Position numbers and translations under genes: made by a program
The notes under the pieces: model-generated
Told to the model about the DNA's origin: nothing
Databases searched by the model: none
The model's input: only the letters and a program-made list of their open reading frames with translations
From: Amaurobius ferox
Lineage: Eukaryota; Arthropoda; Arachnida; Araneae; Amaurobiidae
Direction: 5' to 3'
DNA length: 64,000 nt
NCBI GenBank assembly: GCA_951213105.1
Contig: OX578135.1
Span: 158,543,750-158,607,749, forward strand
Shown here: in pieces, positions 9,121 through 23,325 of the stretch
How positions within the stretch are numbered: the first letter of the stretch is position 1
How the letters are laid out: each line of letters starts with the position of its first letter

Positions 9121-10882
9121 CCGAATACCCGTTGAAAATCAACGGTCTCGCAATAAGCAATCCCTGAATAATGAAAATTTTTTAATAATTCGCCTTTCAC
9201 ATTTATTCGACAAATCGAATATTTTGGTGTGCAGGAGAAAATATTCGGAAACTAAATTCGAGCATTTCTTCCTTTCGAATTATCTACCCTTACACTACAT
9301 TAAAGTCTATCTCATCCCGAGGCACTCCTATATTATTATTTCTCCTTTGGAACTTTTTTCTGTGAAGCACATCCATAAATGAACATTTTTTAAAAACTCT
9401 GTTTGTCTTGTGTTTTTTATCAGATGATTGGCCCAAATACCAAATATCAAGCCTCTATCACATTTAAAAGGAAGCGTGCCTCATTTAATAGGAAAATCGA
9501 ACATATTAATGTGCGCAACCCTTAAAGTAGCAAATATTGGAAATCTAAAATTTCACACTCTCTTCCTTTCAAACTATCTACCCGTACATCAAATTTGAAG
9601 TCCTATCCTATCGAGAAGCATGTTTTTCTATCACTTCACCTTTCGAACGTTTTTCTGTGTAGCACCCGGTTAAAGAACATTTTTGTCAAACTGTATTCAT
9701 CTTTGGTTTTTTTTGTCAAATGGTTAGCCCATATACTAAATTTCAAGTCTCTATCACATTGTAAAGGAGGCATTTTTCATTTGTTCGGTAAATCGAACAT
9801 TTTAGTGAGCGGAATCCCCTACAATAACAAATGTTGGAAAACTGAAATTGCACACTTTCTTCCTTTCCAACTTTTTAGCCGTACACTAAATTTGAAGTCT
9901 CTATCTCATCGCGAAGCATACTTTTCTAGCATTTCATCTTTCGAATGCTTTTGTGTGGAGTACCCACCCCCTTATCTATACATTTTTGAAAAACTCTATT
10001 CTCTTTGTGATTTCTATGAGATGATTCGCCCATATACCAAATATTAAGCCTCTATCACCTTTTAAAAGTGGCGTTTCTCCTTTATTCCGAAAATCGTACA
10101 TTTTAGTGTGCGACACCCCCTAAAGTAGAAAATTTTGGTAAACTGAAATTATACACGTTCTTCCTTCCAAACTATCTACCCTTACACCAAATTTAATATC
10201 TCTATCTTATTCCGAATTATGATTTTTTATCAATTCACTTTTCGAACGTTTTACTCTGAAGCACCCCTTTAAACGAACATTTTTGAAAAACTATATTTGT
10301 CTTGTGTGTTTCCATCAAATGATTAGCCCATATACCGAATTTCAAGCCTCTATCAAATTTTAGAGGATCGTTTTCTCATTTATTCTGCAAATCGAATATT
10401 TTGGTGTGCGGCACCCCCTTAAGTAGAAAACATTGGAAATCTGAAATTGCACACTTTCTTTCTTTCGAACGATTTACCCATACACCAAATTTGAAGTCTC
10501 TACCTCATCGCAAAGCATTCTTTCCTATCATTTCACTTTTCGAACGTTTTGGTGTGCTGCATCCCCTTTAAGTAGAAAATATTGGAAATCTGAAATTGCA
10601 CACTTTCTTCCTTTTGAGTGATTTACCCATATACCAAATTTGAAGTCTCTATCTCATCGCAAAGCATGCTTTCACATCATTTCACTTTTCGAACGTTTTG
10701 GTGTGGGGCACCCCTTCTATAGAACGTTTTCAAAAAATTCGATTTTTCCAGGGGGGTTTTATCGAACCACCGAGCCGTGTACCAAATTGCAAGTCTCTAT
10801 CTATTCGGGAAGTGCCTAAAAAAAGCGTGACAGACTGACAGACGGACAGACAGACGGACACTTGGCAATTAGTATATACTAG
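9121..10882 (+). repeat. Unit 3 (1762 bp), hybrid
   Basis: The left half is of interior type ('attcggaaac', 'cctttggaac', 'gaagcatgtttt'). From about 9957 the right half is unit-1 type ('cccccttatctatac', 'ctgcatccccttt', short GACA tail). A private 1-bp loss at about 9602 ('gaagtcctatcc') and the 16-bp shorter tail account for its length. Confidence 0.9.
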
Positions 10883-12661
10883 CCGAATACCCGCTGAAAA
10901 TCAACGGTCTCGCAATAAGCAATCCCTGAATAATGAAAATTTTTTAATAATTCGCGTTTCACATTTATTCGACAAATCGAATATTTTGGTGTGCAGGAGA
11001 AAATATTCCGAAACTAAATTCGAGCATTTCTTCCTTTCGAATTATCTACCCTTACACTACATTAAAGTCTATCTCATCCCGAGGCACTCCTATATTATTA
11101 TTTCTCCTTCGGAACTTTTTTCTGTGAAGCACATCCATAAATGAACATTTTTTAAAAACTCTGTTTGTCTTGTGTTTTTTATCAGATGATTGGCCCAAAT
11201 ACCAAATATCAAGCCTCTATCACATTTAAAAGGAAGCGTGCCTCATTTAATAGGAAAATCGAACATATTAATGTGCGCAACCCTTAAAGTAGCAAATATT
11301 GGAAATCTAAAATTTCACACTCTCTTCCTTTCAAACTATCTACCCGTACATCAAATTTGAAGTCGCTATCCTATCGAAAAGCAAGTTTTTCTATCACTTC
11401 ACCTTTCGAACGTTTTTCTGTGTAGCACCCGGTTAAAGAACATTTTTGTCAAACTGTATTCATCTTTGGTTTTTTTTGTCAAATGGTTAGCCCATATACT
11501 AAATTTCAAGTCTCTATCACATTGTAAAGGAGGCATTTTTCATTTGTTCGGTAAATCGAACATTTTAGTGAGCGGAATCCCCTACAATAACAAATGTTGG
11601 AAAACTGAAATTGCACACTTTCTTCCTTTCCAACTTTTTAGCCGTACACTAAATTTGAAGTCTCTATCTCATCGCGAAGCATACTTTTCTAGCATTTCAT
11701 CTTTCGAATGCTTTTGTGTGGAGTACCCATCCCCTTAACTATACATTTTTGAAAAACTCTATTCTTTTTGTGACTTCTGTCAGATTATTTTCCCATATAT
11801 CAAATATTAAGCCTCTATCACGTATTAAAAGAGGCGTTTCTCCTTTATTCCGATAATCGAACATTTTGGTGTGCGGCACCCCCTAAAGTAGAAAATATTG
11901 GTAAACTGAAATTTTACAATTTCTTCCTTTCAAACTACCTACCCTTATACCAAATTTGATATCTCTATCTCAATCCGAAGCATGGTTATTTATCAATTCA
12001 CTTTTCGAACGTTTTACTCTGGAGCACCCCCTTAAACGAACATTTTTGAAAAACTATATTTGCCTTGGGTGTTTCCATCAAATGATTAGCCCATATACCG
12101 AATTTCAAGCCTCTATCAAATTTTAAAGGAGCGTTTTATCATTTATTCTGCAAATCGAATATTTTGGTGTGCAGCACCCCCTTAAGTAGAAAATATTGGA
12201 AATCTGAAATTGCACGCTTTCTTCCTTTCGAACGGTTTACCAATACACCAAATTTGAAGTCTCTATCTCATCGCAAAGCATTCTTTCCTATCATTTCACT
12301 TTTCGAACGTTTTGGTGTGCTGCACCCCCTTTAAGTAGAAAATATTGGAAATCTGAAATTGCGCACTTTCTTCCTTTCGAGTGATTTACCCATATACCAA
12401 ATTTGAAGTCTCTATCTCATCGCAAAGCATGCTTTCCCATCATTTCACTTTTCGAACGTTTTGGTGTGGTTCACCCCCTCTATAGAACGTTTTCGAAAAT
12501 TTCGATTTTTCCAGGGGGGTTTTATCGAACCACCGAGCCGTGTACCAAATTGCAAGTCTCTATCTATTCGGGAAGTGCCTAAAAAAAGCGTGACAGACTG
12601 ACAGACGGACAGACAGACGGACAGACAGACAGACGGACACTTGGCAATTAGTATATACTAG
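10883..12661 (+). repeat. Unit 4 (1779 bp), copy of unit 2
   Basis: Shares with unit 2 'attccgaaac', 'ccttcggaac', 'aagcaagttttt' and 'cacgtattaaaag' at a constant offset of 3541 bp. Private changes: head 'cccgctgaaaatc' (10891) and 'gtgtggttcacccc' (12466). Confidence 0.9.
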
Positions 12662-14440
12662 CCGAATACCCGTTGAAAATCAACGGTCTCGCAATAAGCA
12701 ATCCCTGAATAATGAAAATTTTTTAATAATTCGCCTTTCACATTTATTCGACAAATCGAATATTTTGGTGTGCAGGAGAAAATATTCGGAAACTAAATTC
12801 GAGCATTTCTTCCTTTCGAATTATCTACCCTTACACTACATTAAAGTCTATCTCATCCCGAGGCACTCCTATATTATTATTTCTCCTTTGGAACTTTTTT
12901 CTGTGAAGCACATCCATAAATGAACATTTTTTAAAAACTCTGTTTGTCTTGTGTTTTTTATCAGATGATTGGCCCAAATACCAAATATCAAGCCTCTATC
13001 ACATTTAAAAGGAAGCGTGCCTCATTTAATAGGAAAATCGAACATATTAATGTGCGCAACCCTTAAAGTAGCAAATATTGGAAATCTAAAATTTCACACT
13101 CTCTTCCTTTCAAACTATCTACCCGTACATCAAATTTGAAGTCGCTATCCTATCGAGAAGCATGTTTTTCTATCACTTCACCTTTCGAACGTTTTTCTGT
13201 GTAGCACCCGGTTAAAGAACATTTTTGTCAAACTGTATTCATCTTTGGTTTTTTTTGTCAAATGGTTAGCCCATATACTAAATTTCAAGTCTCTATCACA
13301 TTGTAAAGGAGGCATTTTTCATTTGTTCGGTAAATCGAAAATTTTAGTGAGCGGAATCCCCTACAATAACAAATGTTGGAAAACTGAAATTGCACACTTT
13401 CTTCCTTTCCAACTTTTTAGCCGTACACTAAATTTGAAGTCTCTATCACATCGCGAAGCATACTTTTCTAGCATTTCATCTTTCGAATGCTTTTGTGTGG
13501 AGTACCCATCCCCTTAACTATACATTTTTGAAAAACTCTATTCTTTTTGTGACTTCTGTCAGATTATTTTCCCATATATCAAATATTAAGCCTCTATCAC
13601 GTTTTAAAAGAGGCGTTTCTCCTTTATTCCGATAATCGAACATTTTGGTGTGCGGCACCCCCTAAAGTAGAAAATATTGGTAAACTGAAATTTTACAATT
13701 TCTTCCTTTCAAACTACCTACCCTTATACCAAATTTGATATCTCTATCTCAATCCGAAGCATGGTTATTTATCAATTCACTTTTCGAACGTTTTACTCTG
13801 GAGCACCCCCTTAAACGAACATTTTTGAAAAACTATATTTGCCTTGGGTGTTTCCATGAAATGATTAGCCCATATACCGAATTTCAAGCCTCTATCAAAT
13901 TTTAAAGGAGCGTTTTATCATTTATTCTGCAAATCGAATATTTTGGTGTGCAGCACCCCCTTAAGTAGAAAATATTGGAAATCTGAAATTGCACGCTTTC
14001 TTCCTTTCGAACGGTTTACCAATACACCAAATTTGAAGTCTCTATCTCATCGCAAAGCATTCTTTCCTATCATTTCACTTTTCGAACGTTTTGGTGTGCT
14101 GCACCCCCTTTAAGTAGAAAATATTGGAAATCTGAAATTGCGCACTTTCTTCCTTTCGAGTGATTTACCCATATACCAAATTTGAAGTCTCTATCTCATC
14201 GCAAAGCATGCTTTCCCATCATTTCACTTTTCGAACGTTTTGGTGTGGGGCACCCCCTCTATAGAACGTTTTCGAAAATTTCGATTTTTCCAGGGGGGTT
14301 TTATCGAACCACCGAGCCGTGTACCAAATTGCAAGTCTCTATCTATTCGGGAAGTGCCTAAAAAAAGCGTGACAGACTGACAGACGGACAGACAGACGGA
14401 CAGACAGACAGACGGACACTTGGCAATTAGTATATACTAG
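12662..14440 (+). repeat. Unit 5 (1779 bp), reference unit
   Basis: Markers 'tcgaaaattttag' (13337), 'tctatcacatcgcg' (13442) and 'ccatgaaatgatt' (13855) recur only together in unit 9. Confidence 0.9.
14369..14417 (+). repeat. (GACA)n/(GACG)n tail microsatellite (representative)
   Basis: A 'gacagactgacagacgg...' tract in every unit tail. Three main length classes occur: full; 12 bp shorter (units 15, 24, 25, 27, 29, 30, 31); and 16 bp shorter (units 1, 3). Losses are whole multiples of 4 bp, as expected for slippage in a tetranucleotide repeat. Confidence 0.9.
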
Positions 14441-16218
14441 CCGAATACCCGTTGAAAATCAACGGTCTCGCAATAAGCAATCCCTGAATAATGAAAATTT
14501 TTTAATAATTCGCCTTTCACATTTATTCGACAAATCGAATATTTTGGTGTGCAGGAGAAAATATTCGGAAACTAAATTCGAGCATTTCTTCCTTTCGAAT
14601 TATCTACCCTTACACTACATTAAAGTCTATCTCATCCCGAGGCACTCCTATATTATTATTTCTCCTTTGGAACTTTTTTCTGTGAAGCACATCCATAAAT
14701 GAACATTTTTTAAAAACTCTGTTTGTCTTGTGTTTTTTACCAGATGATTGGCCCAAATACCAAATATCAAGCCTCTATCACATTTAAAAGGAAGCGTGCC
14801 TCATTTAATAGGAAAATCGAACATATTAATGTGCGCAACCCTTAAAGTAGCAAATATTGGAAATCTAAAATTTCACACTTTCTTCCTTTCAAACTATCTA
14901 CCCGTACATCAAATTTGAAGTCGCTATCCTATCGAGAAGCATGTTTTTCTATCACTTCACCTTTCGAACGTTTTTCTGTGTAGCACCCGGTTAAAGAACA
15001 TTTTTGTCAAACTGTATTCATCTTTGGTTTTTTTTGTCAAATGGTTAGCCCATATACTAAATTTCAAGTCTCTATCACATTGTAAAGGAGGCATTTTTCA
15101 TTTGTTCGGTAAATCGAACATTTTAGTGAGCGGAATCCCCTACAATAACAAATGTTGGAAAACTGAAATTGCACACTTTCTTCCTTTCCAACTTTTTAGC
15201 CGTACACTAAATTTGAAGTCTCTATCTCATCGCGAAGCATACTTTTCTAGCATTTCATCTTTCGAATGCTTTTGTGTGGAGTACCCATCCCTTAACTATA
15301 CATTTTTGAAAAACTCTATTCTTTTTGTGACTTCTGTCAGATTATTTTCCCATATATCAAATATTAAGCCTCTATCACGTTTTAAAAGAGGCGTTTCTCC
15401 TTTATTCCGATAATCGAACATTTTGGTGTGCGGCACCCCCTAAAGTAGAAAATATTGGTAAACTGAAATTTTACAATTTCTTCCTTTCAAACTACCTACC
15501 CTTATACCAAATTTGATATCTCTATCTCAATCCGAAACATGGTTATTTATCAATTCACTTTTCGAACGTTTTACTCTGGAGCACCCCCTTAAACGAACAT
15601 TTTTGAAAAACTATATTTACCTTGGGTGTTTCCATCAAATGATTAGCCCATATACCGAATTTCAAGCCTCTATCAAATTTTAAAGGAGCGTTTTATCATT
15701 TATTCTGAAAATCGAATATTTTGGTGTGCAGCACCCCCTTAAGTAGAAAATACTGGAAATCTGAAATTGCACGCTTTCTTCCTTTCGAACGGTTTACCAA
15801 TACACCAAATTTGAAGTCTCTATCTCATCGCAAAGCATTCTTTCCTATCATTTCACTTTTCGAACGTTTTGGTGTGCTGCACCCCCTTTAAGTAGAAAAT
15901 ATTGGAAATCTGAAATTGCGCACTTTCTTCCTTTCGAGTGATTTACCCATATACCAAATTTGAAGTCTCTATCTCATCGCAAAGCATGCTTTCCCATCAT
16001 TTCACTTTTCAAACGTTTTGGTGTGGGGCACCCCCTCTATAGAACGTTTTCGAAAAATTCGATTTTTCAAGGGGGGTTTTATCGAACCACCGAGCCGTGT
16101 ACCAAATTGCAAGTCTCTATCTATTCGGGAAGTGCCTAAAAAAAGCGTGACAGACTGACAGACGGACAGACAGACGGACAGACAGACAGACGGACATTTG
16201 GCAATTAGTATATACTAG
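14441..16218 (+). repeat. Unit 6 (1778 bp)
   Basis: Markers 'tttttaccagatg' (14735), 'acccatcccttaac' (one C lost, 15281), 'atatttaccttgg' (15613), 'tctgaaaatcgaat' (15704) and 'tttttcaagggggg' (16064) all recur in unit 10. Confidence 0.9.
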
Positions 16219-17992
16219 CCAAATACCCGTCGAAAATCAACGGTCTCGCAATAAGCAATCCCTGAATAATGAAAGTTTTTTAATAATTCGCCTTTCACAT
16301 TTATTCGACAAATCGAATATTTTGGTGTGCAGGAGAAAATATTCGGAAACTAAATTCGAGCATTTCTTCCTTTCGAATTATCTACCCTTACACTACATTA
16401 AAGTCTATCTCATCCCGAGGCACTCCTATATTATTATTTCTCCTTTGGAACTTTTTTCTGTGAAGCACATCCATAAATGAACATTTTTGAAAAACTCTGT
16501 CGTGTGTTTTTTATCAGATGATTGGCCCAAATACCAAATATCAAGCCTCTATCACATTTAAAAGGAAGCGTGCCTCATTTAATAGGAAAATCGAACATAT
16601 TAATGTGCGCAACCCTTAAAGTAGCAAATATTGGAAATCTAAAATTTCACACTCTCTTCCTTTCAAACTATCTACCCGTACATCAAATTTGAAGTCGCTA
16701 TCCTATCGAGAAGCATGTTTTTCTATCACTTCACCTTTCGAACGTTTTTCTGTGTAGCACCCGGTTAAAGAACATTTTTGTCAAACTGTATTCATCTTTG
16801 GTTTTTTTTGTCAAATGGTTAGCCCATATACTAAATTTCAAGTCTCTATCACATTGTAAAGGAGGCATTTTTCATTTGTTCGGTAAATCGAACATTTTAG
16901 TGAGCGGAATCCCCTACAATAACAAATGTTGGAAAACTGAAATTGCACACTTTCTTCCTTTCCAACTTTTTAGCCGTACACTAAATTTGAAGTCTCTATC
17001 TCATCGCGAAGCATACTTTTCTAGCATTTCATCTTTCGAATGCTTTTGTGTGGAGTACCCATCCCCTTAACTATACATTTTTGAAAAACTCTATTCTTTT
17101 TGTGACTTCTGTCAGATTATTTTCCCATATATCAAATATTAAGCCTCTATCACGTTTTAAAAGAGGCGTTTCTCCTTTATTCCGATAATCGAACATTTTG
17201 GTGTGCGGCACCCCCTAAAGTAGAAAATATTGGTAAACTGAAATTTTACAATTTCTTCCTTTCAAACTACCTACCCTTATACCAAATTTGATATCTCTAT
17301 CTCAATCCGAAGCAGGGTTATTTATCAATTCACTTTTCGAACGTTTTACTCTGGAGCACCCCCTTAAACGAACATTTTTGAAAAACTATATTTGCCTTGG
17401 GTGTTTCCATCAAATGATTAGCCCATATACCGAATTTCAAGCATCTATCAATTTTAAAGGAGCGTTTTATCATTTATTCTGCAAATCGAATATTTTGGTG
17501 TGCAGCACCCCTTTAAGTAGAAAATATTGGAAATCTGAAATTGCACGCTTTCTTCCTTTCGAACGGTTTACCAATACACCAAATTTGAAGTCTCTATCTC
17601 ATCGCAAAGCATTCTTTCCTATCATTTCACTTTTCGAACGTTTTGGTGTGCTGCACCCCCTTTAAGTAGAAAATATTGGAAATCTGAAATTGCGCACTTT
17701 CTTCCTTTCGAGTGATTTACCCATATACCAAATTTGAAGTCTCTATCTCATCGCAAAGCATGCTTTCCCATCATTTCACTTTTCGAACGTTTTGGTGTGG
17801 GGCAACCCCTCTATAGAACGTTTTCGAAAATTTCGATTTTTCCAGGGGGGTTTTATCGAACCACCGAGCCGTGTACCAAATTGCAAGTCTCTATCTATTC
17901 GGGAAGTGCCTAAAAAAAGCGTGACAGACTGACAGACGGACAGACAGACGGACAGACAGACAGACGGACACTTGGCAATTAGTATATACTAG
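16219..17992 (+). repeat. Unit 7 (1774 bp)
   Basis: Begins 'ccaaatacccgtcg', shared with unit 11. Markers: 'ctctgtcgtgtg' (16495), 'gcatctatcaatttt' (17442) shared with units 20 and 33, and 'ggggcaacccct' (17800) shared with unit 32. Confidence 0.9.
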
Positions 17993-19768
17993 CCGAATAC
18001 CCGTTGAAAATCAACGGTCTCGCAATAAGCAATCACTGAATAATGAAAATTTTTTAATAATTCGCCTTTCACATTTATTCGACAAATCGAATATTTTGGT
18101 GTGCAGGAGAAAATATTCGGAAACTAAATTCGAGCATTTCTTCCTTTCGAATTATCTACCCTTACACTACATTAAAGTCTATCTCATCCCGAGGCACTCC
18201 TATATTATTATTTCTCCTTTGGAACTTTTTTCTGTGAAGCACATCCATAAATGAACATTTTTGAAAAACTCTGTCTTGTGTTTTTTATCAGATGATTGGC
18301 CCAAATACCAAATATCAAGCCTCTATCACATTTAAAAGGAAGCGTGCCTCATTTAATAGGAAAATCGAACATATTAATGTGCGCAACCCTTAAAGTAGCA
18401 AATATTTGAAATCTAAAATTTCACACTCTCTTCCTTTCAAACTATCTACCCGTACATCAAATTTGAAGTCGCTATCCTATCGAGAAGCATGTTTTTCTAT
18501 CACTTCACCTTTCGAACGTTTTTCTGTGTAGCACCCGGTTAAAGAACATTTTTGTCAAACTGTATTCATCTTTTGTTTTTTTTTTTCAAATGGTTAGCCC
18601 ATATACTAAATTTCAAGTCTCTATCACATTGTAAAGGAGGCATTTTTCATTTGTTCGGTAAATCGAACATTTTAGTGAGCGGAATCCCCTACAATAACAA
18701 ATGTTGGAAAACTGAAATTGCACACTTTCTTCCTTTCCAACTTTTTAGCCGTACACTAAATTTGAAGTCTCTATCTCATCGCGAAGCATACTTTTCTAGC
18801 ATTTCATCTTTCGAATGCTTTTGTGTGGAGTACCCATCCCCTTAACTATACATTTTTGAAAAACTCTATTCTTTTTGTGACTTCTGTCAGATTATTTTCC
18901 CATATATCAAATATTAAGCCTCTATCACGTTTTAAAAGAGGCGTTTCTCCTTTATTCCGATAATCGAACATTTTGGTGTGCGGCACCCCCTAAAGTAGAA
19001 AATATTGGTAAACTGAAATTTTACAATTTCTTCCTTTCAAACTACCTACCCTTATACCAAATTTGATATCTCTATCTCAATCCGAAGCAGGGTTATTTAT
19101 CAATTCACTTTTCGAAGGTTTTACTCTGGAGCACCCCCTTAAACGAACATTTTTGAAAAACTATATTTGCCTTGGGTGTTTCCATCAAATGATTAGCCCA
19201 TATACCGAATTTCAAGCCTCTATCAAATTTTAAAGGAGCGTTTTATCATTTATTCTGCAAATCGAATATTTTGGTGTGCAGCACCCCCTTAAGTAGAAAA
19301 TATTGGAAATCTGAAATTGCACGCTTTCTTCCTTTCGAACGGTTTACCAATACACCAAATTTGAAGTCTCTATCTCATCGCAAAGCATTCTTTCCTATCA
19401 TTTCACTTTTCGAACGTTTTGGTGTGCTGCACCCCCTTTAAGTAGAAAGTATTGGAAATCTGAAATTGCGCACTTTCTTCCTTTCGAGTGATTTACCCAT
19501 ATACCAAATTTGAAGTCTCTATCTCATCGCAAAGCATGCTTTCCCATCATTTCACTTTTCAAACGTTTTGGTGTGGGGCACCCCCTCTATAGAACGTTTT
19601 CGAAAAATTCGATTTTTCCAGGGGGGTTTTATCGAACCACCGAGCCGTGTACCAAATTGCAAGTCTCTATCTATTCGGGAAGTGCCTAAAAAAAGCGTGA
19701 CAGACTGACAGACGGACAGACAGACGGACAGACAGACAGACGGACATTTGGCAATTAGTATATACTAG
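17993..19768 (+). repeat. Unit 8 (1776 bp)
   Basis: Markers: 'aatcactgaata' (18031), 'cttttg' followed by a 12-T run (18571), 'tcgaaggtttt' (19112) and 'agaaagtattgg' (19443). The last three recur in unit 11. Confidence 0.9.
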
Positions 19769-21547
19769 CCGAATACCCGTCGAAAATCAACGGTCTCGCA
19801 ATAAGCAATCCCTGAATAATGAAAGTTTTTTAATAATTCGCCTTTCACATTTATTCGACAAATCGAATATTTTGGTGTGCAGGAGAAAATATTCGGAAAC
19901 TAAATTCGAGCATTTCTTCCTTTCGAATTATCTACCCTTACACTACATTAAAGTCTATCTCATCCCGAGGCACTCCTATATTATTATTTCTCCTTTGGAA
20001 CTTTTTTCTGTGAAGCACATCCATAAATGAACATTTTTTAAAAACTCTGTTTGTCTTGTGTTTTTTATCAGATGATTGGCCCAAATACCAAATATCAAGC
20101 CTCTATCACATTTAAAAGGAAGCGTGCCTCATTTAATAGGAAAATCGAACATATTAATGTGCGCAACCCTTAAAGTAGCAAATATTGGAAATCTAAAATT
20201 TCACACTCTCTTCCTTTCAAACTATCTACCCGTACATCAAATTTGAAGTCGCTATCCTATCGAGAAGCATGTTTTTCTATCACTTCACCTTTCGAACGTT
20301 TTTCTGTGTAGCACCCGGTTAAAGAACATTTTTGTCAAACTGTATTCATCTTTGGTTTTTTTTGTCAAATGGTTAGCCCATATACTAAATTTCAAGTCTC
20401 TATCACATTGTAAAGGAGGCATTTTTCATTTGTTCGGTAAATCGAAAATTTTAGTGAGCGGAATCCCCTACAATAACAAATGTTGGAAAACTGAAATTGC
20501 ACACTTTCTTCCTTTCCAACTTTTTAGCCGTACACTAAATTTGAAGTCTCTATCACATCGCGAAGCATACTTTTCTAGCATTTCATCTTTCGAATGCTTT
20601 TGTGTGGAGTACCCATCCCCTTAACTATACATTTTTGAAAAACTCTATTCTTTTTGTGACTTCTGTCAGATTATTTTCCCATATATCAAATATTAAGCCT
20701 CTATCACGTTTTAAAAGAGGCGTTTCTCCTTTATTCCGATAATCGAACATTTTGGTGTGCGGCACCCCCTAAAGTAGAAAATATTGGTAAACTGAAATTT
20801 TACAATTTCTTCCTTTCAAACTACCTACCCTTATACCAAATTTGATATCTCTATCTCAATCCGAAGCATGGTTATTTATCAATTCACTTTTCGAACGTTT
20901 TACTCTGGAGCACCCCCTTAAACGAACATTTTTGAAAAACTATATTTGCCTTGGGTGTTTCCATGAAATGATTAGCCCATATACCGAATTTCAAGCCTCT
21001 ATCAAATTTTAAAGGAGCGTTTTATCATTTATTCTGCAAATCGAATATTTTGGTGTGCAGCACCCCCTTAAGTAGAAAATATTGGAAATCTGAAATTGCA
21101 CGCTTTCTTCCTTTCGAACGGTTTACCAATACACCAAATTTGAAGTCTCTATCTCATCGCAAAGCATTCTTTCCTATCATTTCACTTTTCGAAAGTTTTG
21201 GTGTGCTGCACCCCCTTTAAGTAGAAAATATTGGAAATCTGAAATTGCGCACTTTCTTCCTTTCGAGTGATTTACCCATATACCAAATTTGAAGTCTCTA
21301 TCTCATCGCAAAGCATGCTTTCCCATCATTTCACTTTTCGAACGTTTTGGTGTGGGGCACCCCCTCTATAGAACGTTTTCGAAAATTTCGATTTTTCCAG
21401 GGGGGTTTTATTGAACCACCGAGCCGTGTACCAAATTGCAAGTCTCTATCTATTCGGGAAGTGCCTAAAAAAAGCGTGACAGACTGACAGACGGACAGAC
21501 AGACGGACAGACAGACAGACGGACACTTGGCAATTAGTATATACTAG
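19769..21547 (+). repeat. Unit 9 (1779 bp), copy of unit 5
   Basis: Shares the three unit-5 markers at a 7107-bp offset. Its head is of the CGTCG type. Private or late markers are 'cgaaagttttgg' (21190) and 'tattgaaccacc' (21409). Confidence 0.9.
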
Positions 21548-23325
21548 CCGAATACCCGTTGAAAATCAACGGTCTCGCAATAAGCAATCCCTGAATAATG
21601 AAAATTTTTTAATAATTCGCCTTTCACATTTATTCGACAAATCGAATATTTTGGTGTGCAGGAGAAAATATTCGGAAACTAAATTCGAGCATTTCTTCCT
21701 TTCGAATTATCTACCCTTACACTACATTAAAGTCTATCTCATCCCGAGGCACTCCTATATTATTATTTCTCCTTTGGAACTTTTTTCTGTGAAGCACATC
21801 CATAAATGAACATTTTTTAAAAACTCTGTTTGTCTTGTGTTTTTTACCAGATGATTGGCCCAAATACCAAATATCAAGCCTCTATCACATTTAAAAGGAA
21901 GCGTGCCTCATTTAATAGGAAAATCGAACATATTAATGTGCGCAACCCTTAAAGTAGCAAATATTGGAAATCTAAAATTTCACACTCTCTTCCTTTCAAA
22001 CTATCTACCCGTACATCAAATTTGAAGTCGCTATCCTATCGAGAAGCATGTTTTTCTATCACTTCACCTTTCGAACGTTTTTCTGTGTAGCACCCGGTTA
22101 AAGAACATTTTTGTCAAACTGTATTCATCTTTGGTTTTTTTTGTCAAATGGTTAGCCCATATACTAAATTTCAAGTCTCTATCACATTGTAAAGGAGGCA
22201 TTTTTCATTTGTTCGGTAAATCGAACATTTTAGTGAGCGGAATCCCCTACAATAACAAATGTTGGAAAACTGAAATTGCACACTTTCTTCCTTTCCAACT
22301 TTTTAGCCGTACACTAAATTTGAAGTCTCTATCTCATCGCGAAGCATACTTTTCTAGCATTTCATCTTTCGAATGCTTTTGTGTGGAGTACCCATCCCTT
22401 AACTATACATTTTTGAAAAACTCTATTCTTTTTGTGACTTCTGTCAGATTATTTTCCCATATATCAAATATTAAGCCTCTATCACGTTTTAAAAGAGGCG
22501 TTTCTCCTTTATTCCGATAATCGAACATTTTGGTGTGCGGCACCCCCTAAAGTAGAAAATATTGGTAAACTGAAATTTTACAATTTCTTCCTTTCAAACT
22601 ACCTACCCTTATACCAAATTTGATATCTCTATCTCAATCCGAAGCATGGTTATTTATCAATTCACTTTTCGAACGTTTTACTCTGGAGCACCCCCTTAAA
22701 CGAACATTTTTGAAAAACTATATTTACCTTGGGTGTTTCCATCAAATGATTAGCCCATATACCGAATTTCAAGCCTCTATCAAATTTTAAAGGAGCGTTT
22801 TATCATTTATTCTGAAAATCGAATATTTTGGTGTGCAGCACCCCCTTAAGTAGAAAATACTGGAAATCTGAAATTGCACGCTTTCTTCCTTTCGAACGGT
22901 TTACCAATACACCAAATTTGAAGTCTCTATCTCATCGCAAAGCATTCTTTCCTATCATTTCACTTTTCGAACGTTTTGGTGTGCTGCACCCCCTTTAAGT
23001 AGAAAATATTGGAAATCTGAAATTGCGCACTTTCTTCCTTTCGAGTGATTTACCCATATACCAAATTTGAAGTCTCTATCTCATCGCAAAGCATGCTTTC
23101 ACATCATTTCACTTTTCAAACGTTTTGGTGTGGGGCACCCCCTCTATAGAACGTTTTCGAAAAATTCGATTTTTCAAGGGGGGTTTTATCGAACCACCGA
23201 GCCGTGTACCAAATTGCAAGTCTCTATCTATTCGGGAAGTGCCTAAAAAAAGCGTGACAGACTGACAGACGGACAGACAGACGGACAGACAGACAGACGG
23301 ACATTTGGCAATTAGTATATACTAG
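21548..23325 (+). repeat. Unit 10 (1778 bp), copy of unit 6
   Basis: Shares all five unit-6 markers at a 7107-bp offset. It differs by 'ctttcacatcat' (23097). Confidence 0.9.

Noticed and set aside
17288..17665. 125-codon frames at 17288, 40238 and 63290
   Set aside because: TTG start, created by a 1-bp deletion in 'gcatctatcaatttt'. No domain or start context. They are useful only as a haplotype marker.
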